Source: Paenibacillus pectinilyticus
GTDB taxonomy: Bacteria > Bacillota > Bacilli > Paenibacillales > NBRC-103111
Assembly: GCF_001700435.1 (NCBI RefSeq)
Contig: NZ_LYPC01000014.1
Location: 1-64,000, forward strand
DNA length: 64,000 nt
Reading direction: 5' to 3'
This document shows, piece after piece, positions 56,223-64,000 of this stretch (its first letter is position 1; each line of letters opens with the position of its first letter). A model generated the notes under the pieces. The model did not search any database. It saw only the letters and a list, made by a program, of their open reading frames with translations, and was not told the origin of the DNA. The position numbers and the translations under genes were made by a program.

Positions 56223-56528
56223 TAAATCATTTTCAAACCAACATATGGAATTGCAAGGATAGGGAGTAGTAGTCGGAACGCCCTTCAGAGAGTGGAACTG
56301 CAGCGCTGAGAGGTTCCTCAGGATACATCCGATCGAAGTCGCCCTGGAGCAGTAAATGTGAGTGTAAGCATCCGAATTATCGGTTCTTGCGTGCATTAGC
56401 ATTTGCCGGTCGCAGCCGTTATCTGTTTTAAGTGTCATGTTATTTGCCATTGGGGCAATCGCATGAAATGAAGGTGGTACCACGGAAGTTATACCTTTCG
56501 TCCTTTTTGGGGCGAAAGGTTTTTTTGT
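56223..56528 (+). promoter_or_regulatory. T-box riboswitch (valine) upstream of valS
   Basis: Stem I region starts about 56255 with the AGTA loop-E motif and has its specifier in CGAAGTCGCC, giving codon GTC (56338-56340) for valine. The T-box itself is AAGGTGGTACCACG (56471-56484), whose GTACCA-side bases would meet the tRNA 3' end. The terminator ACCTTTCG / CGAAAGGT (56493-56500 with 56513-56520) with T7 follows. Uncharged tRNA-Val should favour the antiterminator and raise valS expression. Confidence 0.92.
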
Positions 56529-56610
56529 GTCTATTTCATCGCTTCTATTCGATCCTTACAAATTAAACTTGCAATCACAATAACATCTACCAGGTATGGA
56601 GGTACTTTTT

Positions 56611-59271
56611 ATGAGCGAAACCAAATTACAAACGGAAATGCCTACCACGTATGATCCGAAAGAAGCGGAACGTAAGTGGTACGATTACTGGATTAAGAAC
56701 GAATTCTTCAAAGCAGGGAACCGCCCTGATGCAGAGACATACACCATTGTAATTCCGCCTCCGAACGTAACGGGGATGCTGCACATTGGGCACGCACTTG
56801 ATTTTACCCTGCAAGATATTCTTGTACGCACGAAGCGGATGCAAGGCTTTGATACACTTTGGCTGCCAGGCTCTGACCATGCTGGGATTGCAACGCAAAC
56901 CCGTGTGGAGCAGAAGCTTCGCGAACAAGGGCAAACCCGTTATGATTTGGGTCGCGAGAAGTTCTTGGAGAAGGTTTGGGAGTGGAAAGAATTATATGCG
57001 GATACGATCCGTGAGCAATGGGCTAAGATGGGCTTCTCTCTCGACTACTCCCGGGAACGTTTCACGCTGGATGAAGGACTTTCGCAAGCGGTCCGGGAAG
57101 TGTTCGTCAGCTTGTTTGAAAAAGGTTTGATTTATCGCGGCAACTATATTATTAACTGGGATCCGGCGGCACGCACGGCTCTTTCGGATATTGAAGTAGA
57201 GTACAAAGAAGTTCAAGGTGCCCTGTATCATTTGAAATATGAGACGACGGACGGTTCAGGCTCCATCGTAGTGGCGACAACGCGTCCAGAGACAATGTTA
57301 GGCGATACAGCGGTTGCTGTTCATCCGAAGGATGAGCGTTATAAGCATCTGATCGGCAAGTCCTTGCTGCTTCCAATCGTTAATCGTGAAATTCCCATTA
57401 TTGCAGATGACTATGTTGAGAAAGAGTTCGGCAGCGGCGCGGTGAAGATTACGCCAGCCCATGATCCGAACGATTTTGAAGTAGGAAAACGTCATAATCT
57501 GCCGCAAATTCTGGTGATGGACGAAACTGGAACGATGAACGCGAACGCGGGTCCTTACCAAGGGCAAGACCGTTTCGAGTGCCGTAAGCAAATTGTTGCT
57601 GACTTGAAAGAGCAAAGTGTTCTGATCAAAATCGAAGAACACGTTCACCAAGTTGGACATAGCGAGCGTAGCGGTGCTGTTATCGAGCCATATCTATCTA
57701 CACAATGGTTTGTGAAAATGCAGCCACTGGCTGATCAAGCGATTGAAGCGCAGAAATCAGGCAAAGGTGTTAATTTTGTACCGGATCGCTTCGAGAAAAC
57801 GTACCTGAACTGGATTGAAAATGTACGTGATTGGTGTATTTCCCGTCAGCTTTGGTGGGGACATCGTATTCCAGCTTGGCACTGCGCAGATTGCGGTCAA
57901 ATCACGGTTGCTCGTGAAGATGCTACGGCATGTTCCCATTGTCAAAGCGCCAATCTGAAACAAGATAACGATGTGTTGGATACATGGTTCAGCTCCGCTC
58001 TATGGCCTTTCTCCACACTAGGGTGGCCGAATGATTCCGAAGACATGAAGCGTTTCTACCCGACAAGTGTTCTCGTAACAGGCTACGATATCATTTATTT
58101 CTGGGTAGCTCGCATGATTTTCCAAGCGCTTGAATTCACGGATCAAATTCCGTTCAAAGATGTATTAATGCATGGCCTTGTTCGTGACTCCGAAGGGCGT
58201 AAAATGTCCAAATCACTTGGAAACGGTGTTGATCCGTTGGAAGTGATTGAGAAATACGGCGCGGACGCGATGCGCTATATGATTTCCACAAGCTCAACGC
58301 CAGGTCAGGATCTGCGCTTCCGTTGGGAGCGGGTTGAGCAAGCAAGGAATTTTGCCAATAAGATTTGGAATGCTTCGCGTTTCGCGCTCATGAATTTGGA
58401 AGGTGTAACAGCGGAAGACATTGATTTGACAGGTGTGAGCGGAACGGCAGATCGTTGGATCTTGCACCGTTTGAACGAGACAGTGCGTGATGTCACGCGC
58501 TTGATCGACAGCTATGAGTTTGGTGAAACAGGACGTCTTCTCTACAACTTTATCTGGGATGATCTCTGTGACTGGTACATTGAGTTCAGTAAATTGAGCC
58601 TATATGGCGCGGATCCTGCAGCTAAAAAGCAAACACAATCCGTTCTTGCGTATGTATTGGATCAAACGCAACGTCTGATTCATCCGTTCATGCCGTTTAT
58701 CTCGGAAGAAATTTGGCAGCACTTGCCGCACGTTGGCGATACGATTACTTTGGCGGCTTGGCCGACCGAGAATGCTAACTTCGAAGCAGGAGATGCTGTT
58801 CGCGAGATGGAGTTGCTGATGGAAGCGATTCGTTCCGTTCGTAATATCCGTGCGGAAGTGAACGTGCCAATGAGTAAGAAAGTAGAGTTGCTGATTAAAC
58901 CGACGAATGGTGAGACCCAAGATATTCTCCGCAAAAACGAAGAGTATTTGAAGCGTTTCTGTAACACATCCATGCTGGAGATCGATACGGATATGGCTGC
59001 ACCAGACAAAGCGATGACAGCGATTATTACGGGAACTGAGCTCTTCTTGCCACTTGCAGGCTTGATCGATATCACACAAGAACTTGCTCGTTTGGACAAA
59101 GAGCTGCAATCCTTGCATGGTGAGGTTGAGCGAATTGAGAAAAAGCTGGGCAATGAAGGCTTCGTAGCGAAGGCACCTGCCAAAGTGATCGAAGAAGAGA
59201 AGGCGAAGTTAGCAGATTATGCAGATAAGCGGGACAAAGTGATTGCTCGATTAGCGGAGTTAAAAGCTTAA
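56611..59271 (+). CDS. valS: Valine--tRNA ligase
   Basis: 886 residues, class I synthetase. HIGH motif [11 protein letters not shown] (about 52), KMSKS in [11 protein letters not shown] (about 530), an editing domain between ([16 protein letters not shown]), a zinc-type pair CADC / CSHC (about 427-448), and the C-terminal coiled-coil arm ([22 protein letters not shown]). ATG 56611 follows GGAGG. Controlled by the T-box upstream. Confidence 0.97.
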   Translation: MSETKLQTEMPTTYDPKEAERKWYDYWIKNEFFKAGNRPDAETYTIVIPPPNVTGMLHIGHALDFTLQDILVRTKRMQGFDTLWLPGSDHAGIATQTRVEQKLREQGQTRYDLGREKFLEKVWEWKELYADTIREQWAKMGFSLDYSRERFTLDEGLSQAVREVFVSLFEKGLIYRGNYIINWDPAARTALSDIEVEYKEVQGALYHLKYETTDGSGSIVVATTRPETMLGDTAVAVHPKDERYKHLIGKSLLLPIVNREIPIIADDYVEKEFGSGAVKITPAHDPNDFEVGKRHNLPQILVMDETGTMNANAGPYQGQDRFECRKQIVADLKEQSVLIKIEEHVHQVGHSERSGAVIEPYLSTQWFVKMQPLADQAIEAQKSGKGVNFVPDRFEKTYLNWIENVRDWCISRQLWWGHRIPAWHCADCGQITVAREDATACSHCQSANLKQDNDVLDTWFSSALWPFSTLGWPNDSEDMKRFYPTSVLVTGYDIIYFWVARMIFQALEFTDQIPFKDVLMHGLVRDSEGRKMSKSLGNGVDPLEVIEKYGADAMRYMISTSSTPGQDLRFRWERVEQARNFANKIWNASRFALMNLEGVTAEDIDLTGVSGTADRWILHRLNETVRDVTRLIDSYEFGETGRLLYNFIWDDLCDWYIEFSKLSLYGADPAAKKQTQSVLAYVLDQTQRLIHPFMPFISEEIWQHLPHVGDTITLAAWPTENANFEAGDAVREMELLMEAIRSVRNIRAEVNVPMSKKVELLIKPTNGETQDILRKNEEYLKRFCNTSMLEIDTDMAAPDKAMTAIITGTELFLPLAGLIDITQELARLDKELQSLHGEVERIEKKLGNEGFVAKAPAKVIEEEKAKLADYADKRDKVIARLAELKA

Positions 59272-59341
59272 ATAACGTAATATATACGATCGCCTGTGTT
59301 CATTAATCAGGTGATTCATATAGTAAATGAGGATGAGAACA

Positions 59342-60715
59342 ATGGATGAGATAAAGAACCATGCGGATGCATTCCAAACCGCAAAGGAAGCCATTGACTG
59401 GATCGTGGGACGGATGGAGAAGCTCGGCATGAAGCCGGGCCTCCAACGCATGCAGTTGTTAATGGAGAAGTTAGGGAACCCTGAACGTAGACTGAAGTTC
59501 ATTCATGTGGCTGGAACCAATGGCAAAGGCTCTACATGTGCGTATTTATCTTCCGTTCTTCAGGCATGTGGCTACGACGTGGGCACATTTACGTCGCCCT
59601 ATTTAGTTAGTTATTCCAATCGTATTCAAGTGAACGGCATTGATATTGGAGATGACGTTTTACTCCGATTAGTGAATGATTTGAAGCCAATTGTTGATGA
59701 GATTGCTGCAACGGAAATTGGTCCGCCAACGATGTTTGAAATTTCGACAGCACTGGCAATCCTTTATTTTGGGAAAGTGGCTTATCCCGATTATGTAGTA
59801 TGGGAAACAGGTCTAGGGGGAAGGCTGGATAGCACGAATATCGTGAATCCAATCGTTACCGTTATTACGAATGTTGGCCATGATCACATGGATATTTTGG
59901 GTGACACACTAGAGCTTGTTGCTGCTGAAAAGGCGGGGATTATTAAAGCTGGTGTCCCTGTTATTACAGCGGTTGAACCCGAGAACATCTGGCGCGTAAT
60001 TGAGCAAACGGCCAAAGCCAAAAAGGCGACGCTGTACTCTCTTGGCGATCAATTTACGTTGACTGAAGTGACAAGTGAGCTTGATCGTCAAGCCTTCCAG
60101 TTTAATGGACCGTTTCGACCAATTCCGGACCTGTCTATCACATTGAACGGCGAGCATCAATTAAAAAACGCGGCAGTCGCTGTCATGACACTTGAAGTTC
60201 TGCGTCAATATTATGCGACCATCGTGGATGATGTGGATTTACAGAAAGGTCTACAGGGAACTAAATGGCCGGGTAGATTAGAGATGGTTTCACAGGAGCC
60301 GCGGGTTCTTCTCGATGGGGCACATAACCCAGAAGGAGCAGCTACACTCGCTGCAGCGCTTCAGAATGTCTACAGCTATAAGAAGCTCCACATGATGATT
60401 GGAATGCTAGCGACCAAGAATCATACAGGCTACTTAAGGCATATACTACCATTGGTGGATACACTTATCATTACCGAAGCTAATTTTCATAAAAAAGGGG
60501 ATGCTGCTGTGCTCGCAGAAATCGCAAGCGGACTACTTCGTGAGATGAATCTCGAAGTTGACATTGTGATTGAACGCGACTGGAAGCAAGCTCTTACCTT
60601 ATTAACAGATAGAACTGAGCAGGATGATCTGGCGGTCGTATCAGGCACGCTGTATTTAATCTCTGATGTTCGTTCTTGGATAACCTATCAAACCGATTCT
60701 GAAAAAGGATGGTGA
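59342..60715 (+). CDS. folC: Folylpolyglutamate synthase / dihydrofolate synthase
   Basis: 457 residues. ATP-binding loop HVAGTNGKGSTCAYL (about 55-68) and the Mur-ligase-type stretches ETGLGGRLDSTN and LLDGAHNPEGAATL. Adds glutamates to folates. ATG 59342 follows GAGGATGA; ATG 59327 is inside that site. Only 7 bases precede murC. Confidence 0.94.
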   Translation: MDEIKNHADAFQTAKEAIDWIVGRMEKLGMKPGLQRMQLLMEKLGNPERRLKFIHVAGTNGKGSTCAYLSSVLQACGYDVGTFTSPYLVSYSNRIQVNGIDIGDDVLLRLVNDLKPIVDEIAATEIGPPTMFEISTALAILYFGKVAYPDYVVWETGLGGRLDSTNIVNPIVTVITNVGHDHMDILGDTLELVAAEKAGIIKAGVPVITAVEPENIWRVIEQTAKAKKATLYSLGDQFTLTEVTSELDRQAFQFNGPFRPIPDLSITLNGEHQLKNAAVAVMTLEVLRQYYATIVDDVDLQKGLQGTKWPGRLEMVSQEPRVLLDGAHNPEGAATLAAALQNVYSYKKLHMMIGMLATKNHTGYLRHILPLVDTLIITEANFHKKGDAAVLAEIASGLLREMNLEVDIVIERDWKQALTLLTDRTEQDDLAVVSGTLYLISDVRSWITYQTDSEKGW

Positions 60716-60722
60716 GAACGGC

Positions 60723-62111
60723 GTGAGTCAAGCACAACACGTACATTTTATAGGAATCGGCGGATACGGCATGAGTGCCATTGCCAAAGTCATGCTTGAG
60801 ATGGGATACCGGATCTCCGGCTCTGATCTAGCACAGCAAGAACTTACGGAGAAGTTGAAAGCCAAAGGCGCCAGGGTTTTTATTGGCCACGAAGCGACGA
60901 ACGTTTCGGGTGCGGATCTGGTTGTCTATTCTACAGCATTATCCAAAGATAATGTGGAAATGCAAGCAGCAGAACAATTAAACATTCCGATTATTCATCG
61001 CTCGCAAATGTTAGGCAGATTGATGAATGAACGTAAGGGGATTGCTGTTGCAGGTGCCCACGGGAAGACGACGACCTCGTCTATGATTGCTTTGGTCATG
61101 GAGATTTGTGGGACAGATCCAACGTATATTATCGGTGGCGAAATCATGAATGTCGGCAGCAATGCCAAAGCGGGCAAAGGGGAGTATGTTGTTGCGGAGG
61201 CGGACGAGAGTGATGGCACGTTCCTGCAATATCATCCAACCATGGCGTTAGTCAATAATATTGAAGCGGACCACTTGGAAAATTACAATGGCGATTTCGA
61301 AAATTTGAAAAAAGCCTATGCGCAATTTCTAAGCCAAGTTAGACCTGGCGGCAAAGCGATTGTCTGTCATGACGATGAATTCCTTCGTGAAATGATTCCG
61401 CAAATTCAAAGTGAAGTGATCACGTACGGAATTGAGACGGCAGCGGATTATATCGCACGCGACATCTCACTTGGAGACCGTAAGGTTACCTTTACGGTTG
61501 AGTTCAAGGGAGCATCTTTAGGTCAAGTTAGCCTATCTGTACCAGGGAAGCATAATGTATATAATGCGCTCGCGACGTTGATCACATGCTTAGAAGCGGG
61601 TATTTCCTTCGAGAACATTGCAGAAGCGATTCAGGAGTTCCGTGGTGCCAAGCGTAGATTCCAAGTGCTTGGGGAAGTTGAAAATATTCTAGTTATTGAT
61701 GACTATGCTCATCATCCAACTGAAATTCAAGCGACTATTTCTGCAGCGAAAGCAACGAAAAAACGGATCATCGCTGTGTTCCAACCGCAACGATACACAC
61801 GAACCTACTACCTTTTCGAGCAGTTTAGCCGTTCCTTTTTAGAGGCAGATGAGGTTATTATTACAGATATTTATTCACCTGCAGGTGAACAACGCATTGA
61901 AGGCGTAGACTCTGCTAAATTAGTAGAGCTCATTCGCAGTAATAGCAATGCGAATGTGCAGCATATTGCTTCACGGGAAGAAGTGTTAACGTATCTAGTT
62001 GACCACGTTCAACCTGGTGATCTGGTGCTCACGATGGGAGCTGGGGATATCTGGAAGGCAGCTGACGGATTAGCCAAATCGCTTCGCAAGAAATACGAAT
62101 CACATACGTAA
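60723..62111 (+). CDS. murC: UDP-N-acetylmuramate--L-alanine ligase
   Basis: 462 residues. N-terminal UDP-binding motif FIGIGGYGMSAIAKVMLEMG, ATP loop AGAHGKTTTSSMIALV (about 108-123), and VIDDYAHHPTEIQATI (about 320). First cytoplasmic step adding L-Ala to UDP-MurNAc. Start GTG with GGATGGTGAGAA upstream. It lies between folC and spoIIB; in B. subtilis murC is elsewhere. Confidence 0.95.
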   Translation: MSQAQHVHFIGIGGYGMSAIAKVMLEMGYRISGSDLAQQELTEKLKAKGARVFIGHEATNVSGADLVVYSTALSKDNVEMQAAEQLNIPIIHRSQMLGRLMNERKGIAVAGAHGKTTTSSMIALVMEICGTDPTYIIGGEIMNVGSNAKAGKGEYVVAEADESDGTFLQYHPTMALVNNIEADHLENYNGDFENLKKAYAQFLSQVRPGGKAIVCHDDEFLREMIPQIQSEVITYGIETAADYIARDISLGDRKVTFTVEFKGASLGQVSLSVPGKHNVYNALATLITCLEAGISFENIAEAIQEFRGAKRRFQVLGEVENILVIDDYAHHPTEIQATISAAKATKKRIIAVFQPQRYTRTYYLFEQFSRSFLEADEVIITDIYSPAGEQRIEGVDSAKLVELIRSNSNANVQHIASREEVLTYLVDHVQPGDLVLTMGAGDIWKAADGLAKSLRKKYESHT

Positions 62112-62114
62112 AGA

Positions 62115-62154
62115 AAAGATCGCTGGAGCCATTGGCTGGAGGCGGTCTTTTTTT
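62115..62154 (+). terminator. Terminator of valS-folC-murC
   Basis: AAAGATCGC / GCGGTCTTT stem with an inner GCC/GGC and a T-tract. Confidence 0.8.
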
Positions 62155-62303
62155 ACCACTTTTTCGGAAATCGAGAACTTATACTTTCGTATGTGGTCAT
62201 AAATAGCTTCTCTCTCTCATACTCTAGTAATAGAAGTTTGGGACAAGATGATACGGCGGTATGCCTTTTCCAACATACATACGACGAGGAGTGAGGGAAG
62301 AGA

Positions 62304-63692
62304 ATGAAAAAAGCTAGAATTACTTATCGATTCGACGCCAAAGAAGGGCCAGATTCAACACGCCGAGCTGCGAGAGTGCATGATCAAGAAGAGAATGTGA
62401 TTCCACTCTATCAAGAAGAATTCAATGTGATAGATTCCCAGGTGGATCGAGATAGCCGAGATAGGAATGAAGTGACGCCATATGAGCAGGCAGAGCGAGA
62501 GCAAGTAGAGCATTTATTTGAATCGCATGCCTTGAATACATTTACAACGGATTTCGGGAATTGGAATTCGCCAATTGAGTCCGAGGGAGAACGGGTTGAA
62601 CGCATCATTCGGGAAACACAGGTAGCGCGAGAGCGGGAGCGAGTCGAGCAGGTCGACACACGGCAGACACCAGAGCAACACATTCAGCCAACGCAGCCGC
62701 GAAATCCTGTAGAAGCTTCGGAAGTGCCGAATGAATGGACAAGCTGGACTTCGAAAGAGCCGTACTTGGATTCAGGAACAAGAACACGATATGCAAAGTC
62801 GACAAACACACCGTGGTTCCGAATTGCAACGTCAGTGGCTGGAGCGGTAGTAACCGGTATCGCCTTTGGTTTCTTCGTTCTTTCGATGTTCTCTTCGGAT
62901 CGCGATGCGAATGTCAGTGTGGCTACGTCGTCGACTCCGAATAAAACAACGGTCGCGTCAGCGAATCCACAAGTGGCCACAGCCACTTCTAAAGTGCAGG
63001 CTGGCGTAACGGACGGTACGCTGCCTGTAACGGCGTCTTCAGCTTTGACGGTGACACCTGTTCAAATCCCTGCGAAATCGTACACATTTTTGCAAAATGG
63101 TGTGTTTAGCTCGGTGCAAGGTGCACAAGTTGTCCAAGATTCCCTGAGCAAAAAGGGCCTTGCTTCAGCGTTGGATAACTCAGATAAACTAACCGTCTTC
63201 GTTGGCTTTGCGAAGTCAAAGGAAGACGCAACAGCGCTTCGGCAAGAGGTTCAAGCTGCTGATAAGACCGTCGAAGTGTTTATGAAAAACATGGATTTCC
63301 CCGCCATTAAGGGAATACGCTGGTCGGGAGCTAAAGCGGAGAACGTCCCCACGTATATCACAGAGGGCGATAAACTCGTCAATACGATTAGCGGCCTAAC
63401 CCTTGTTCATCTTGCAGAAACGAAGCCAAGCGTATTAACGGATGCCTCCATGCAGACGATTCGCACTTCCCATCAAGCGCTGATAACGCTCGGTACGTCG
63501 ATTACTGATGGAGCAGGTGACGATGTGAAACAATCGATGTCCAAAATGACAACAGCGATCAATCGTGCCGTTCAATCGATGGAAGAGTACAAAAAAACGC
63601 CTTCCCAAGCCTTGATGTGGCAAGCACAATCCTCCTTAATGCAATACATTATTGCACAGAAGGAACTGCTCAAAAGTATCAGTGCCGCTTAA
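62304..63692 (+). CDS. spoIIB: SPOR-domain protein, SpoIIB-like
   Basis: 462 residues. A long acidic cytoplasmic part with many Glu/Arg/Gln (about 1-165), one membrane segment (IATSVAGAVVTGIAFGFFVLSMF, about 172-195), a Ser/Thr/Val linker, and an extracytoplasmic SPOR domain (about 250-330: YTFLQNGVFSSVQGAQVVQDSL, LTVFVGFAKSKEDATALRQEV), which binds denuded glycan. A helical C-terminal extension follows. Position after folC matches spoIIB of B. subtilis, which acts in septal wall thinning at engulfment; it is longer here (332 in B. subtilis). Strong GAGGAGTGAGGG site. Confidence 0.8.
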   Translation: MKKARITYRFDAKEGPDSTRRAARVHDQEENVIPLYQEEFNVIDSQVDRDSRDRNEVTPYEQAEREQVEHLFESHALNTFTTDFGNWNSPIESEGERVERIIRETQVARERERVEQVDTRQTPEQHIQPTQPRNPVEASEVPNEWTSWTSKEPYLDSGTRTRYAKSTNTPWFRIATSVAGAVVTGIAFGFFVLSMFSSDRDANVSVATSSTPNKTTVASANPQVATATSKVQAGVTDGTLPVTASSALTVTPVQIPAKSYTFLQNGVFSSVQGAQVVQDSLSKKGLASALDNSDKLTVFVGFAKSKEDATALRQEVQAADKTVEVFMKNMDFPAIKGIRWSGAKAENVPTYITEGDKLVNTISGLTLVHLAETKPSVLTDASMQTIRTSHQALITLGTSITDGAGDDVKQSMSKMTTAINRAVQSMEEYKKTPSQALMWQAQSSLMQYIIAQKELLKSISAA

Positions 63693-63711
63693 ATCGCTTC
63701 TGTTAAACAGC

Positions 63712-63757
63712 CAAAAGCCGTGTACCCACGCATTCTGTGTGGGGTACACGGCTTTTG
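63712..63757. terminator. Bidirectional terminator between spoIIB and the SLH gene
   Basis: AAAAGCCGTGTACCC / GGGTACACGGCTTTT, nearly perfect and long, with T-tracts on both strands. Confidence 0.9.
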
Positions 63758-63767
63758 TGCTTGTTTT

Positions 63768-64000
63768 TTATTTCGAAACGTAACGATCAAGCAAAGCGGC
63801 AATTTCGGCTCTAGACATCGTTTGTTCAGGCTTAAAGGAGGAGTCCGTTATGCCATTAATGATGCCTTTATCCTTTAAGGTATAGATTGCGGAAGCACTC
63901 CACAGCGACTTCGGCACATCGTCGAAGGAATCATTTGCCGTTATTTGTGCTGTAGGGGAAGTCATTTGTAGCAAACGATTGAACAAATAAGCAACTTCAC
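63768..64000 (-). CDS. S-layer-homology (SLH) domain protein, C-terminal end (partial)
   Basis: The open frame runs off the window edge. The visible end carries one SLH unit and part of another: VAYLFNRLLQMTSP, then FDDVPKSLWSASAIYTLKDKG, INGITDSSFKPEQTMSRAEIAALLDRYV and stop. SLH domains anchor proteins to pyruvylated wall polymer. The rest of the protein lies beyond 64000, so its function cannot be judged. Confidence 0.85.
   Translation of the reverse strand, partial: EVAYLFNRLLQMTSPTAQITANDSFDDVPKSLWSASAIYTLKDKGIINGITDSSFKPEQTMSRAEIAALLDRYVSK

Noticed and set aside
56181..56483. A 100-codon minus-strand frame upstream of valS
   Set aside because: It lies antisense to the T-box leader, whose structure explains the sequence.

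Overview
The window is a stretch of chromosome from a spore-forming, low-to-mid G+C Firmicute, most likely Paenibacillaceae (Paenibacillus or a close relative). The evidence is the set of Bacillus-type sporulation genes (gerE, gerM, lonB, spoVID, spoIIB), Firmicute gene order (ysoA-tig, lonB-lonA-ysxC-hemA-hemX, hemL-spoVID, valS-folC-spoIIB), a T-box valine leader, AGGAGG-type ribosome binding sites, and a heme pathway ordered as in Gram-positive bacteria. No plasmid, phage or CRISPR signal was seen. The only mobile-element trace is one truncated IS3-type transposase fragment.

Layout. 1-4.3 kb: an RND exporter and a secreted CAP-domain protein. 4.4-12.9 kb: a nitrate assimilation locus. An ANTAR RNA-binding regulator and a TrpD2-like protein are read leftward; narK, nirB, nirD and nasC are read rightward behind a consensus promoter, a GlnR/TnrA-type box and two consecutive hairpin/terminator modules that look like ANTAR antitermination targets. 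12.9-19.3 kb: a mixed accessory stretch with an inverted-repeat element, an A+T-rich leucine-rich-repeat protein, gerE, a DUF6483-like protein, a methyltransferase, a G+C-rich metallo-beta-lactamase-fold gene, the IS3 remnant and a pgpA-like gene with an internal duplication. 19.5-24.9 kb: gerM-rph-rdgB, asnB, two tiny genes and tRNA-Arg. 25-38.4 kb: protein quality control (ysoA, tig, clpP, clpX, lonB, lonA) with ispG, a divergent polysaccharide deacetylase, an amidase and ysxC. 38.7-52.1 kb: speD, then a nearly complete heme/siroheme cluster (hemA-hemX-sirC-hemC-cobA/hemD-hemB, hemE-hemH-hemY, a Crp-family regulator, hemL). 52.2-64 kb: a phosphodiester glycosidase-like protein, a 37-residue membrane protein coupled to an RluA-type pseudouridine synthase, spoVID, T-box-valS, folC, murC, spoIIB and the end of an S-layer-homology protein.

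Functional links. The nitrite reductase NirB needs siroheme. The nas operon carries no uroporphyrinogen methyltransferase, but the hem cluster encodes a CobA-HemD fusion and SirC, which could supply it. The heme genes fit the coproporphyrin-dependent route of Gram-positive bacteria, lacking only the last enzyme (ChdC/HemQ) here.

The most interesting part is the nas control region: nitrogen control at the promoter combined with two serial ANTAR-type attenuators, and a regulator operon that carries a TrpD2-like protein with no adjacent NasS-type nitrate sensor. All functional assignments come from reading the sequence; no database search was run.
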